A stretch of 64,000 bases of DNA from Kitasatospora sp. MAA4 (GTDB lineage: Bacteria > Actinomycetota > Actinomycetes > Streptomycetales > Streptomycetaceae): contig NZ_JARZAI010000022.1 in the NCBI RefSeq assembly GCF_029893355.1, positions 62,001-126,000 of the forward strand. The letters run 5' to 3'. Below the pieces are notes generated by a model, which did no database searches, was not told the origin of the DNA, and was given only the letters and a program-made list of their open reading frames with translations. Of this stretch, positions 8,153-17,123 are shown one piece after another; position 1 is the stretch's first letter; every line of letters starts with the position of its first letter. The translations under genes were made by a program, and so were the position numbers.

Positions 8153-9466
8153 GTGAACGAAACCCTCGAAGACGCCGCGCTCGTCCTCGTCTTCATCGTC
8201 CTCGGTGGGCTGTTCAACATCGCCGAGATCTCGCTGATCTCGCTGCGTGAGGGCCAGATCCGCGCGCTCGCCGAGCGGGGCACCAAGCGGGCCTCGCGCG
8301 CCGCCCACCTGGCGGCCGACCCCAACCGGTTCCTGGCCGCCGTGCAGGTCGGGGTGACCTGCATGGGCTTCCTGTCGGCCGCCTTCGGCGCGGACACGCT
8401 GGCCGGCAAGCTCGCCCCGGTCTTCGTTCGGATGGGCCTCTCCAGCGGCGTGGCGGACGCCGTCGCGCTGGTCGGCCTCACCCTGCTGATCTCGTACATC
8501 TCGCTCGTCCTCGGCGAGCTGACCCCCAAGCGGATCGGCCTCCAGCGCACCGAGTCGATCGCGCTGCTCGCGGCGCCGGTGGTCGACGTGATGTCGGTGG
8601 CGCTGCGCCCGGTCATCTGGCTGCTCGGCCACTCCACCAACCTGATGGTCCGCCTCCTCGGCGGCGACCCCAAGGCGGGCCGCGGCAGCATGAGCTCCGA
8701 GGAGCTGCGCGGCCTGGTGGCCGCCAACACCGAGCTGGGCAGCGACGAACGGGCGCTGATCGCCGACGTCTTCGCGGCCGGCGAGCGCCAGGTGATCGAG
8801 GTGATGGTGCCGCGCACCGAGGTCACCTTCCTGGACGCCGACCAGCTGCTCACCGAGGTCCGCGAGGAGACCAGCTCCTCGCCGCACTCGCGCTACCCCG
8901 TGATCGAGGGCAGCTACGACGCGGTGGTCGGCTTCGTGCACGTCCGCGACCTCTACCGGGCGCTCGGCCAGCAGGCCGTCCGGGTCCGCGACATCACCCG
9001 CCCGGTGAAGCTGCTGCCCGCCACCAAGCGGGTGCTGGAGGCGATGAGCGAGATGCGCCGCGAGGGCCACCACCTGGCGATGATCGTCGACGAGTACGGC
9101 GGCACTGCGGGCATCGTCAGCCTGGAGGACCTGGTGGAGGAGGTGATCGGCGAGATCCGGGACGAGTACGACGCCCAGGAGACCACCACCACCCGGCAGT
9201 TGGCCGGCGGCGGGATGGAGGTCGACGGCCTGCTCAACCTGCCCGACTTCGCCGAGGAGGCCGGCGTCGCACTGCCCGAGGGCCCGTACGAGACGGTGGC
9301 CGGCTACGTGGTCGCCGAGCTCGGCGAGCTGCCGTCGGTGGGGGACATGGTGGTGACCGCCGAGGGCGTGGTGCTGACCGTCGCGGCGCTGGACGGGCGG
9401 CGGATCGACCGGGTCCGGGTCAGCGCCGTACGACTGGCAGAACCTCCAAACGAAGAGGTGTCCTGA
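8153..9466 (+). CDS. Hemolysin-family CNNM/CBS-domain membrane protein (CorC/HlyC-like)
   Basis: A 437-residue protein. An N-terminal CNNM (DUF21) domain of three to four membrane helices begins with ALVLVFIVLGGLFNIAEISLISL and contains LGELTPKRIGLQRTE. A pair of cytosolic CBS motifs follows (about 205-330, including VMVPRTEVTFLD and SRYPVIEGSYDAVVGFVHVRDL), then the CorC_HlyC C-terminal domain (about 345-430). Relatives mediate or regulate Mg2+/Co2+ efflux; the name hemolysin is historical. I chose the GTG at 8153 over the frame extension from 8108. No ribosome site precedes it and a TAAACT box lies 9 nt upstream, so the mRNA may be leaderless. Confidence 0.88.
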   Translation: MNETLEDAALVLVFIVLGGLFNIAEISLISLREGQIRALAERGTKRASRAAHLAADPNRFLAAVQVGVTCMGFLSAAFGADTLAGKLAPVFVRMGLSSGVADAVALVGLTLLISYISLVLGELTPKRIGLQRTESIALLAAPVVDVMSVALRPVIWLLGHSTNLMVRLLGGDPKAGRGSMSSEELRGLVAANTELGSDERALIADVFAAGERQVIEVMVPRTEVTFLDADQLLTEVREETSSSPHSRYPVIEGSYDAVVGFVHVRDLYRALGQQAVRVRDITRPVKLLPATKRVLEAMSEMRREGHHLAMIVDEYGGTAGIVSLEDLVEEVIGEIRDEYDAQETTTTRQLAGGGMEVDGLLNLPDFAEEAGVALPEGPYETVAGYVVAELGELPSVGDMVVTAEGVVLTVAALDGRRIDRVRVSAVRLAEPPNEEVS

Positions 9467-9487
9467 CCGCTCTCCGGAGCTGGAAGA

Positions 9488-10552
9488 ATGGTGGGTATGG
9501 TCAACGCAGCGGTCAACGGTCCGGTGAAGGACCGCCCCCGGGTGCTCTCCGGCATCCAGCCCACCTCCGGCTCGTTCCACCTGGGCAACTACCTCGGCGC
9601 GGTACGCCAGTGGGTGGACCTCCAGGAGTCCAGCGACGCCTTCTACATGGTGGTCGACCTGCACGCGATCACCGTGCAGCAGGATCCCCGCACGCTCCGC
9701 GAGAACACCAGGATCTCCGTCGCGCAGCTGCTCGGCGCGGGCCTGGACCCGGAGCGCAGCACCCTCTTCATCCAGTCCCACGTGCCCGAGCACGCGCAGC
9801 TCGCCTGGGTGATGAACTGCCTCACCGGCTTCGGCGAGGCCGCCCGGATGACGCAGTTCAAGGACAAGTCCGCCAAGCAGGGCAGCGACCACACCTCGGT
9901 CGGCCTCTTCACCTACCCGATCCTGCAGATCGCCGACATCCTGCTCTACCAGGCCGACGCCGTGCCGGTCGGTGAGGACCAGCGCCAGCACCTGGAGCTC
10001 ACCCGCGACCTGGCCGAGCGCTTCAACAGCCGCTACGAGCCCACCTTCACGCTGCCCAAGCCGTACATCCTCAAGGAGACCGCGAAGATCCTGGACCTCC
10101 AGGACCCGACGGCCAAGATGAGCAAGTCGGCCTCCTCGGCCAAGGGCCTGGTCAACCTGCTGGACGAGGCGAAGGTCAGCGCCAAGAAGATCAAGAGCGC
10201 GGTGACCGACACCGACACCGTGGTGAGCTACGACGAGGAGAAGAAGGCGGGCGTCTCCAACCTGCTGCGAATCCACTCGGCGCTCAGCGGGCAGAGCGTC
10301 GACCAGCTGGTGGCGCACTTCGAGGGCAAGATGTACGGCGCCCTGAAGACCGAGCTGGCCGAGGTCTTCAGCGAGTGGGTCGCGCCGTTCCAGGCACGCA
10401 CCCAGGAGTACCTGGACGACCCGGCCGAGTTGGACCGGGTGCTCGCGGTGGGCGCCGAGAAGGCCCGCGCGGTGGCCTCCCAGACGCTGGCCACGGTCTA
10501 CGACCGAATGGGGTTCCTGGCGCCGGCCGGCCTCCCGGCCGCCGAGCGCTGA
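9488..10552 (+). CDS. trpS: Tryptophanyl-tRNA synthetase
   Basis: A 354-residue class Ic aminoacyl-tRNA synthetase charging tRNA-Trp. The HIGH-type motif is SFHLGNYLGA near residues 28-37, the family-typical segment GIQPTSG precedes it, and the KMSKS loop is at about 210-214. ATG 9488 has GGAG 8 nt upstream; an internal ATG at 9497 is also possible. The stop overlaps the next ATG by one base (TGATG), so the 2H phosphoesterase is co-translated. Confidence 0.96.
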   Translation: MVGMVNAAVNGPVKDRPRVLSGIQPTSGSFHLGNYLGAVRQWVDLQESSDAFYMVVDLHAITVQQDPRTLRENTRISVAQLLGAGLDPERSTLFIQSHVPEHAQLAWVMNCLTGFGEAARMTQFKDKSAKQGSDHTSVGLFTYPILQIADILLYQADAVPVGEDQRQHLELTRDLAERFNSRYEPTFTLPKPYILKETAKILDLQDPTAKMSKSASSAKGLVNLLDEAKVSAKKIKSAVTDTDTVVSYDEEKKAGVSNLLRIHSALSGQSVDQLVAHFEGKMYGALKTELAEVFSEWVAPFQARTQEYLDDPAELDRVLAVGAEKARAVASQTLATVYDRMGFLAPAGLPAAER

Positions 10553-11109
10553 TGCCCCCCGCCCCCAGCACCGCCGATGGTGGCGGCCTCGCCGAGGCCG
10601 TCACCATCGGCGTGTCCGTCTCCGTTCCCGAGCCCTTCGGCTCGGCGATCCAGGACGCCCGGGCGGCGTACGGCGATCCGCTCGCGCGGGCGATACCCAC
10701 GCACGTCACGCTGCTGCCGCCGACCGAGGTCCCGGCCGCCCGGCTGCCCGAGGTGCGCGCGCACCTGGCGGCGGTGGCCCGCGGCTACCGGTCCTTCCGG
10801 GTGCTGTTGCAGGGCGGCGGCAGCTTCCGCCCGGTCTCCCCGGTGGTGTTCGTCCGGGTCGAGGAGGGCGCCCAGGAGTGCCGGGAGCTGGAGGCGGCGA
10901 TCCGCTCCGGGCCGCTGGCCCGCGAGCTGGCCTTCCCGTACCACCCGCACGTGACGGTGGCGCACGGGCTGAGCGAGGCGGTGCTGGACACCGCGTTCGC
11001 GGACGTCCGCAGTTTCCGGGCGTCCTTCGCGGTGCCCGGCTTCAGCCTCTCCCGGTTCTGCGCGGACGAGATCTGGCGCCCGTGGGAGACGTTCTCCTTC
11101 GGAGCCTGA
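10552..11109 (+). CDS. 2H phosphoesterase / 2'-5' RNA ligase family protein
   Basis: A 185-residue protein with the two H-x-T motifs that define the 2H phosphoesterase fold: HVTLLPP near residue 46 and HVTVAHG near residue 133. Family members open cyclic phosphodiesters or ligate 2'-5' RNA; the specific substrate is not predictable. Start is coupled to the trpS stop. Its 3' end overlaps the convergent membrane-protein gene by 68 bp, so the two transcripts are antisense at their ends. Confidence 0.82.
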   Translation: MPPAPSTADGGGLAEAVTIGVSVSVPEPFGSAIQDARAAYGDPLARAIPTHVTLLPPTEVPAARLPEVRAHLAAVARGYRSFRVLLQGGGSFRPVSPVVFVRVEEGAQECRELEAAIRSGPLARELAFPYHPHVTVAHGLSEAVLDTAFADVRSFRASFAVPGFSLSRFCADEIWRPWETFSFGA

Positions 11110-12571
11110 GGAGCTTGAGGAACCTGATCGGGGCGCGGCCGGCGGCGAGCAGGCCCAGGCAGAGCGGGCCGACGAAGAGCGGCACCACGTTGTAGCGGAA
11201 CAGCTCCGCCGGATTGGCCGCGATCAGCGTCAGTTGCAGCCCCAGCAGGATCCCGCCGAGCGCGAGCACGCCGCCGCGCCGCCGTCCGGCCGCGTACAGG
11301 GCCAGCGCCGCGTAGGCGAGGTAGCACCAGGTCGCGCCGCGCCAGAGCAGCCAGTCCAGCCGGCTGACCCTGCTCGCGGTGTGCAGCCAGATCCCGGCCT
11401 CGTGCAGCGTGCTGGAGAGCGGACGGCTGGCCAGCGCGGGCAGGTGCGGGCTGCCGACCATCTTCCCGTTCGGCGCCAGGTGCCCGGCGCCGAGGTCGGC
11501 GGCGGCGACCGGGGCGGTCCAGCCCCACAGGTCGGGCGAGCGGTCCAGCGGCGAGACGATCGTGCTGGCGCCGGACCGGGTGGGGTCGGAGAACGGCGCC
11601 CAGCCGATGTGCCCCCGGCAGATCCGGGCACCGATCACCAGGTCGGGCCTGGCTTCGAGCAGCGCCGTCCACAGCGCCAGCAGCTGCCCGTTCACCCGGT
11701 CGGCGGCGGCCCGGTCGAACGGCGCCGAGCTGTTGGTCAGCGCGTCGCCGGAGTGGCAGTTCGCACCCGCCTGCCAGGTGCTGAGCGGTGCCACCTCGGT
11801 CAGCAGCCGCTGGTCGGCCGCGCTGAAGAGGCCCGGCGCCTTCTGGTAGGCCACCGCGATGTCCGAGTAGTTGAGCGCGAAGACGGCGTTCGCGGGCGGC
11901 TGCCTGATGCCGACGGCGGGGTACAGCCAGAGCTGGCCGGCCAGCGGCACCAGCACGGCCGCCGCCGTCAGCACGGCGAGCGCTCTGCGCAGGCCGGGCA
12001 GGACGACCAGCAGGGCGACCCCGGCGATCAGGACCATCCCTTCGTTCGCGTTGCGGAACAGGCCGACGCCGAACAGGCCCACCCCCAGCACCATCAGGTC
12101 GAACCGGCGGCCGCCGGCCCCGCGGTGCGCCAGCAGCCGCGCCCCGGCCGCGAACACCAGCACCGCGCTGATGGTGAACGGCACGTCCTTCCAGACGAAG
12201 ACCACGAAGGTCCCGGTCGGCGGCAGCGCGGCCACCGCGAGCGCCGCCCCCGCACTCCAGCGGGCGCGCACCCCCAGCCCGCGCAGCGCGACGCAGGCGT
12301 AGCCGAGGACGGCCGACATCGCGGTGGTCTGCAGCAGCGTGAGCAGCGCGAACCGCCCGGGCAGGTGCAGGGCCAGCCAGACCAGGCAGTCGTAGAGGAC
12401 GGAGTGGTCCGAGGCCCAGTGCCCGGTGCTGACCTGCCAGGTGTACATCACCGAGTCGAAGCTGATCAGGCCCGGGTGGAAGGCGGCCCACCAGCACAGC
12501 CAGACCGCCTGCGTGCCGGCCATGACCGCCAGCGGCAGCCGCCACGGACGGGCGGGGACGAGCTTCGGCAT
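11042..12571 (-). CDS. Polytopic membrane protein (DUF6020-like, GT-C-like)
   Basis: A 509-residue protein with about ten hydrophobic helices. After the first helix there is a conserved-looking extracytoplasmic motif, AFHPGLISFDSVMYTWQ, with acidic and polar residues. This resembles the architecture of polyprenyl-sugar-dependent GT-C proteins and the DUF6020 family. A large loop at about 200-330 carries WKDVPF upstream and PDLVIGARICRGHIGWAPF, and contains two cysteines. Function is unknown; the neighbouring surface-polymer genes suggest cell-envelope work. ATG 12571 has GGAG 8 nt upstream. The C-terminus is basic and overlaps the convergent 2H gene. Confidence 0.7.
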   Translation of the reverse strand: MPKLVPARPWRLPLAVMAGTQAVWLCWWAAFHPGLISFDSVMYTWQVSTGHWASDHSVLYDCLVWLALHLPGRFALLTLLQTTAMSAVLGYACVALRGLGVRARWSAGAALAVAALPPTGTFVVFVWKDVPFTISAVLVFAAGARLLAHRGAGGRRFDLMVLGVGLFGVGLFRNANEGMVLIAGVALLVVLPGLRRALAVLTAAAVLVPLAGQLWLYPAVGIRQPPANAVFALNYSDIAVAYQKAPGLFSAADQRLLTEVAPLSTWQAGANCHSGDALTNSSAPFDRAAADRVNGQLLALWTALLEARPDLVIGARICRGHIGWAPFSDPTRSGASTIVSPLDRSPDLWGWTAPVAAADLGAGHLAPNGKMVGSPHLPALASRPLSSTLHEAGIWLHTASRVSRLDWLLWRGATWCYLAYAALALYAAGRRRGGVLALGGILLGLQLTLIAANPAELFRYNVVPLFVGPLCLGLLAAGRAPIRFLKLLRLRRRTSPTGARSRPRRTGRG

Positions 12572-12666
12572 GGCGCGCTCTCCGTGGCTGGCCCGACGGG
12601 CCCTCTCGGTGGGGTGGGTGATACGGTCGCACAGCCGTGCTATACGTCTAACGGAAGTTCCCGGGT

Positions 12667-14487
12667 GTGCGACCTTCGATGAGCTCTCTTGACCACGTGC
12701 CACAGCCGGACGGAGGCGGCCACGTCGGTGAGACCGTCGAATCGCCCCTGCCGGACACCGGCTGGCACCGGCTCTCGGCCGCGCTGGACGGCAGGCGGTG
12801 GGTCTGGCCGGCGCTGCTGGCGCTCGGCTACCTGGCGCAGCTCGCGGTCCGCCTGCTGCTGGCCCGCCCGCAGAGCTTCCCGGCGGTCATCCCGGACGAG
12901 CCCTCCTACCTGGTGCTCGCCCGCGCGCTGGGCGGCGGACCGGTCACCGAGATCCCGGTCGGCCACCTGCTGCCCGCGGGCTATCCGCTGCTGGCCGCCC
13001 CGGCGCTGGCCGTCACCGACAGCGCCGGCACCGGCTACCACCTGGTCCTGCTGACCAACGCCCTGGTCACCGCGCTGGTGCTGCCGCTGGGCTTCCTGCT
13101 GCTCCGCCGACTGCGGGTCCCGGCGCTGCCGGCCTACGGCTTCGCGACCGCGGCCGGACTGCTCTCGCCGGTGCTCTTCTACGGCCAGTTCGCGATGACC
13201 GACAGCGTCCTCGCCGTGGTGCTGCTCGGCTGGCTGCTGGCGCTGCACGGCCTGCTGGCCGAGGGCACGCTGCGCCGCCGGACACTGAGCGGAGTGCTGC
13301 TGGGCCTGCTGACGGGCTACGCCTACTCCCTGCACGACCGCGGCAGCGTGGTCATCGTGATCACCGCGCTGCTGCTGCTCGGCGTGCTGGCCCTGAAGTG
13401 GGCGCCGCGCCGGGCGACGCTGGCGGCACTCGCGGCGCTGGCCGTCGCGGCGGCGGGGGTGCAGCTGGTCAACGCCTACCTCGCGGCCAAGTTCCCCGGC
13501 AGCACCGCGGGCGACGTGAACAGCCTCTTCTTCGACTCGCTCACCAACCCGCACCTGCTGGGCCGCACGGTGGCCCGCAGCTTCGGCCAGACCTGGTACT
13601 TCGTGCTGTCCAGCTTCGGCCTGGGCGGCCTGGGCATCGTCAGCTGCGTGCTGGCGCTGTTCCGACCGGCCCTGCCGCGCGCCGCGCGGGTCAGCGCCGG
13701 AGCGCTGCTGGCGGTGCTCTTCGGGATCATCGTCGCCTCCGCGGTGACCCTGCCGGACGACGGCCGGATCGACGACTACGTCTACGCCCGCTACGCCGCG
13801 CCGCTGGTCGCGCCGATGTTCCTGGTCGGCGCCGCGGGTCTGTGCCTGCTGGGCGTCAGGGCGCTGCTGCTGCGCGCGGGCGCGGTGGTGCTGCTGGTGG
13901 CGCTCTGCGCTGGCGTGGTCACCGAGCTGGCCGGCCGCAAGCTGCGCACGGGCGGCTTCGAGCTCTGGGGCCTGCCCGACGTCTCCTTCCTGGCCGGGCA
14001 CTGGACCTCGCTGCGGGTGTTCCGCTCGACCGCGGTCGGGCTGGCGATCCTCGTCGCGGTGGTGCTGCTGACCGTGCTGGCCCGCCGGGCGCTGCCGCTG
14101 CTCGCGGTGGCGCTGTCCGCCCTGGCCCTGGTCTCCAGCCTGGTGATCACCCAGCACGTGGTCCGGCCGTACGTCGCCGCGCACGAGTCCGACGCCGTCC
14201 GGATGACCCGGACCGGCCAGGTGCGGCCGGACGACAAGCTGGTGATGGACCAGAACCTCGGCTGGCCGATCCAGGCCGGCCAGATGTACGAGGTCAACCT
14301 CGGACGGGTGTGGACCGAGAACCTGTACGGCGGGCAGCTCCCGCCGGCCGGCGCCACCGTGGCGGTGCTGCCGGTGGACTGGCACAACCCCTCGCCGCAG
14401 GCCAGCTGGCCGCACGCGCCGGCCGGCTGGTCCGTCGTGGTGGACGACCACGCGCACGGCTACGTGGTCTGGCGCCCGACGAACTGA
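12667..14487 (+). CDS. Putative GT-C-type membrane glycosyltransferase
   Basis: A 606-residue membrane protein with roughly eleven to twelve helices. The acidic motif PDEPSYLVLARAL after the first helix (about residue 76) matches the DE-type catalytic signature of lipid-linked-sugar glycosyltransferases such as the GT39/PMT fold. The C-terminal 110 residues form an extracytoplasmic domain. GTG 12667 has GGAAG 9 nt upstream; an ATG 12 nt further in is an alternative. It is divergent from the previous membrane gene and converges on the teichoic-acid-type transferase gene with a 2-bp gap. Confidence 0.65.
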   Translation: MRPSMSSLDHVPQPDGGGHVGETVESPLPDTGWHRLSAALDGRRWVWPALLALGYLAQLAVRLLLARPQSFPAVIPDEPSYLVLARALGGGPVTEIPVGHLLPAGYPLLAAPALAVTDSAGTGYHLVLLTNALVTALVLPLGFLLLRRLRVPALPAYGFATAAGLLSPVLFYGQFAMTDSVLAVVLLGWLLALHGLLAEGTLRRRTLSGVLLGLLTGYAYSLHDRGSVVIVITALLLLGVLALKWAPRRATLAALAALAVAAAGVQLVNAYLAAKFPGSTAGDVNSLFFDSLTNPHLLGRTVARSFGQTWYFVLSSFGLGGLGIVSCVLALFRPALPRAARVSAGALLAVLFGIIVASAVTLPDDGRIDDYVYARYAAPLVAPMFLVGAAGLCLLGVRALLLRAGAVVLLVALCAGVVTELAGRKLRTGGFELWGLPDVSFLAGHWTSLRVFRSTAVGLAILVAVVLLTVLARRALPLLAVALSALALVSSLVITQHVVRPYVAAHESDAVRMTRTGQVRPDDKLVMDQNLGWPIQAGQMYEVNLGRVWTENLYGGQLPPAGATVAVLPVDWHNPSPQASWPHAPAGWSVVVDDHAHGYVVWRPTN

Positions 14488-14489
14488 CG

Positions 14490-16967
14490 TCACTGCGCGA
14501 GCATCCAGTCCACCACCCGGGCCGAGGCCTGCCCGTCGTCCTGGCCGCAGAACGTCCGGCGAAAGGCCCGGTAGCGCTGCGCGTAGCCCTCGGTGGCGGC
14601 GGGCAGGTCGCGCAGGGCGGCGATCAGCTGGTCGGAGGTCTCCAGCAGTGGACCCGGGGCGTGCTCCTCGAAGTCCAGGTAGAAGCCGCGCAGGTCGTCC
14701 CGGTAGTGCTCCAGGTCGTAGGTGAAGAAGAGCATCGGGCGGCCGGTGATGGCGAAGTCGAACAGGATCGAGGAGTAGTCGGTCACCAGCACGTCGGCGA
14801 TCAGCAGCAGGTCGCGGACGTCCGGGTAGTCGCCGACGTTGTAGAGGAAGCCGTCGCCGGCGCCCGGCAGCGGGTCCTGGACGTGGGCGTGCGGGCGGAC
14901 CAGCAGTACGTGGTCGGCGCCGAGCGCGCGGCGGGCGGCGTACAGGTCGATCCGCAGGTCGAGCCGGTAGCCGGTGCCGCCCCGGTGGTCGTCGCGCCAG
15001 GTCGGGGCGTAGAGCACCACCCGCTTGCCGGCCGGGATGCCCAGGCGCGCGCGGATCCGGGCGGCCTCGGCCGGGTCGCCGGTCACCAGTGAGTCGTCAC
15101 GCGGGTAGCCGGACTCCAGCACCTCCCCGGCGAACCGGAAGGCCCGGCGCATGATCGGGGTGGCGAACGGGCTGGGGGAGAGCAGCACGCTCCAGTTCGG
15201 CGCCTCGCGGTCCAGCTGGTCGAGGTACCCGCTGTCGGCCAGCCAGGCGTTCTCGACGTCGTAGGCGATCCGCTTGAGCGGGCCGCCGTGCCAGGTCTGC
15301 ACCACGGTCTGGCCCGCACGCCGGTGCAGGAAGTCCGGGAAGTGCGTGTTGCCCACCAGGTAGCGGCTGGTGCCCAGCGCCTCGTACCACTCGGGGCTGT
15401 ACGCGCGCACGGTGCGCAGCCCGGGCGGCAGTTCGGCCTGTGCGTCGTCGACCACCCAGAGGTGCTCCAACGGCGCGCCGCGGCGCACCAGTTCCTCGTG
15501 GACGGCGCGCGGCGAGTCGGCGTAGCCGCGGCCGCCGAAGACGTCGTACAGCACGCACTGGCGCAGCGGGCGGCGGCGGGCCTCCCGGTAGTCCTCGGTG
15601 CGCAGCCGGGCCTGCGCCCAGCCGCTGCGTTCGGCGGGGGACAGCACCGGGTGCGAGTCCAGGATCAGGGTCTCGTGCCAACGGCGTTGCAGGGTGACGC
15701 TCTTGCCGCCGGCCCTGGCGGTCGCGGGCAGGTCGTCCAGGGCCTCGGGGGCGAGCGTGAGGTGCTGCTCCTCGCCGGGGCGGTCCACCGGGCGCAGCAG
15801 CAGGTCCCAGACCCCGCGCCGCAGCGGGAGCCGACCGCCGTAGGAGGTGGCGACGGTGCTGGGGACGGACAGCCGGAAGCGGCCGTCCGCGCCGCTGTGC
15901 ACCGGGCGGTGGAACTCGGCGCTGCCGTCGGAGTGCCGCAGCACGAGTTCCAGCGGTTCGGGCGAGCGCCGGCCACGGCTGCCGGCGAGCTCGAAGCCGT
16001 CCGGGCCGGTGGTCACCCGGTCCACGATCGGGATCGGCCGCTGGTCGCAGAACTGCATCCGGCCGTCGGCCAACCGCTTGAGCCGCAGCACCCGTTCACC
16101 GCCCGGCAGCGGGTACTGGCCGGCGAGCTGCTGCCCGTCGACCACCGGGCGCACCGGCCGTCCGTCGGCCGTCGTCAGCTCGGCGTCCCAGTACCCGATG
16201 CCCTGGTGCCCCTCCAGGCGGGCGGCCGCGAGCTCGGTGAGCGGGACCCGGGTCGAGAACGAGCCGTCGCCGCACGGCCGGACGGGGCAGGCGAGTTCGG
16301 TGGGGGTCTGCCGGTGGTGCAGCCGCAGGAGGTCGAGCGCGACGTCGGGGTGGGCGTGGCCGGTGAGTTCCAGCTGGTCCCCGACGGCGCGGGCCGTGGT
16401 GATCCGCGCCCGTACGGTGGTCAGCCGCAGGTGCAGCTCGCCGTCGGTGAAGAAGGGCTCGGCCAGCACGTCGGGGGCCGGCCAACCGAGCGGCGGGTAC
16501 TCGCCGGAGCCGCACCAGTGCGGGGCCAGCGTCCCGATGCGGCGCCGCAGGCCGCTCCAGAGCGTGGCCGTGACGGTCCATACGCCGTCCTGCCAGTGCT
16601 CGCCGTCGCGCAGCCGGCGCGGGTCGATGACGGCGGTGAAGCCGGACCAGTCGTGGTTGAGGAGCTGCTGACCGCTCTCCTCGGTGGCCTCGGGCAGCCG
16701 CAGCGGCCGGGTGAACACGCGGACCGGTCGCCGACCGTCGGCGCGGGTCAGGGTGAGCACGGTCAGCGCGCTGCCGCGCCGGGCGCAGCCGCGGTCCTGG
16801 CGGTGCGCGAAGCCGGTGAGGACGAGCTTGCCGTCCTGCCAGCGGGCTTCCCGGATCCCCATCCTGGTGGCATCCGGGAGGGCCCTCGCGGCGGGGGAGA
16901 CCGTGCGGGTGCCGGCGGCGGCGAAGTCGATCTGGGCGGCGACAGGCATCAGGGGGAGGCCCTTCAT
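14490..16967 (-). CDS. CDP-glycerol glycerophosphotransferase family protein
   Basis: An 825-residue protein predicted to add glycerol-phosphate-type units to a cell-surface polymer at the membrane's inner face. The C-terminal TagF-like domain (about 440-820) shows QTWHGGPLKRIAYD, the nucleotide-region YAPTWRD, VRPHAHV and TDYSSILFDFAITGRP. These are the conserved H and DYSS motifs of the Glyphos_transf family. The N-terminal half consists of repeated beta-rich segments of unknown role. It aligns along its whole length with residues about 355-1190 of the upstream paralogue but lacks the GT2 domain. A predicted promoter lies directly upstream, so it is probably expressed on its own. Confidence 0.85.
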   Translation of the reverse strand: MKGLPLMPVAAQIDFAAAGTRTVSPAARALPDATRMGIREARWQDGKLVLTGFAHRQDRGCARRGSALTVLTLTRADGRRPVRVFTRPLRLPEATEESGQQLLNHDWSGFTAVIDPRRLRDGEHWQDGVWTVTATLWSGLRRRIGTLAPHWCGSGEYPPLGWPAPDVLAEPFFTDGELHLRLTTVRARITTARAVGDQLELTGHAHPDVALDLLRLHHRQTPTELACPVRPCGDGSFSTRVPLTELAAARLEGHQGIGYWDAELTTADGRPVRPVVDGQQLAGQYPLPGGERVLRLKRLADGRMQFCDQRPIPIVDRVTTGPDGFELAGSRGRRSPEPLELVLRHSDGSAEFHRPVHSGADGRFRLSVPSTVATSYGGRLPLRRGVWDLLLRPVDRPGEEQHLTLAPEALDDLPATARAGGKSVTLQRRWHETLILDSHPVLSPAERSGWAQARLRTEDYREARRRPLRQCVLYDVFGGRGYADSPRAVHEELVRRGAPLEHLWVVDDAQAELPPGLRTVRAYSPEWYEALGTSRYLVGNTHFPDFLHRRAGQTVVQTWHGGPLKRIAYDVENAWLADSGYLDQLDREAPNWSVLLSPSPFATPIMRRAFRFAGEVLESGYPRDDSLVTGDPAEAARIRARLGIPAGKRVVLYAPTWRDDHRGGTGYRLDLRIDLYAARRALGADHVLLVRPHAHVQDPLPGAGDGFLYNVGDYPDVRDLLLIADVLVTDYSSILFDFAITGRPMLFFTYDLEHYRDDLRGFYLDFEEHAPGPLLETSDQLIAALRDLPAATEGYAQRYRAFRRTFCGQDDGQASARVVDWMLAQ

Positions 16968-16986
16968 GGCGGCAATCCACGGCTAT

Positions 16987-17014
16987 CTCATACCGCCGTG
17001 CTTAACCCCGTCAA
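16987..17014 (-). promoter_or_regulatory. Predicted promoter of the 825-aa transferase gene
   Basis: On the minus strand, TTGACG (17014-17009), a 16-bp spacer and TATGAG (16992-16987) resemble a vegetative promoter. The predicted start is about 13 nt upstream of the ATG at 16967. The terminator of the upstream gene lies just before it. Confidence 0.5.
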
Positions 17015-17021
17015 TTGCCCT

Positions 17022-17054
17022 GAAGTGTCGCCGAAGTGTCGCCGAAGTGGCGCC
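17022..17054. repeat. Three tandem 11-bp repeats upstream of a promoter
   Basis: GAAGTGTCGCC occurs at 17022-17032 and 17033-17043, and GAAGTGGCGCC at 17044-17054, with no spacing. On the transcribed strand the array ends 7 bp before the -35 box. An 11-bp period places each copy on the same DNA face, as expected for a multimeric activator or repressor site. Confidence 0.7.
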
Positions 17055-17065
17055 GCACAAATGAA

Positions 17066-17111
17066 AACTGCTCTGCGATCCCGTGCAATGGCACGGAATC
17101 GCAGAGCAGTT
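17066..17111 (-). terminator. Strong intrinsic terminator of the GT2-TagF gene
   Basis: AACTGCTCTGCGAT-C-CCGTGC pairs with GCACGG-A-ATCGCAGAGCAGTT (21 bp, one mismatch, 4-nt loop). On the minus strand it is followed by a T-rich run (TTTTCATTT), 12 nt after the stop of the 1190-residue protein. Confidence 0.85.
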
Positions 17112-17123
17112 CGGAAAAGCGGA

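Noticed and set aside
15396..15412. TACGCGCGCA resembling the nucleoside operator
   Set aside because: It is inside a coding region, only a half match, and not near a promoter.
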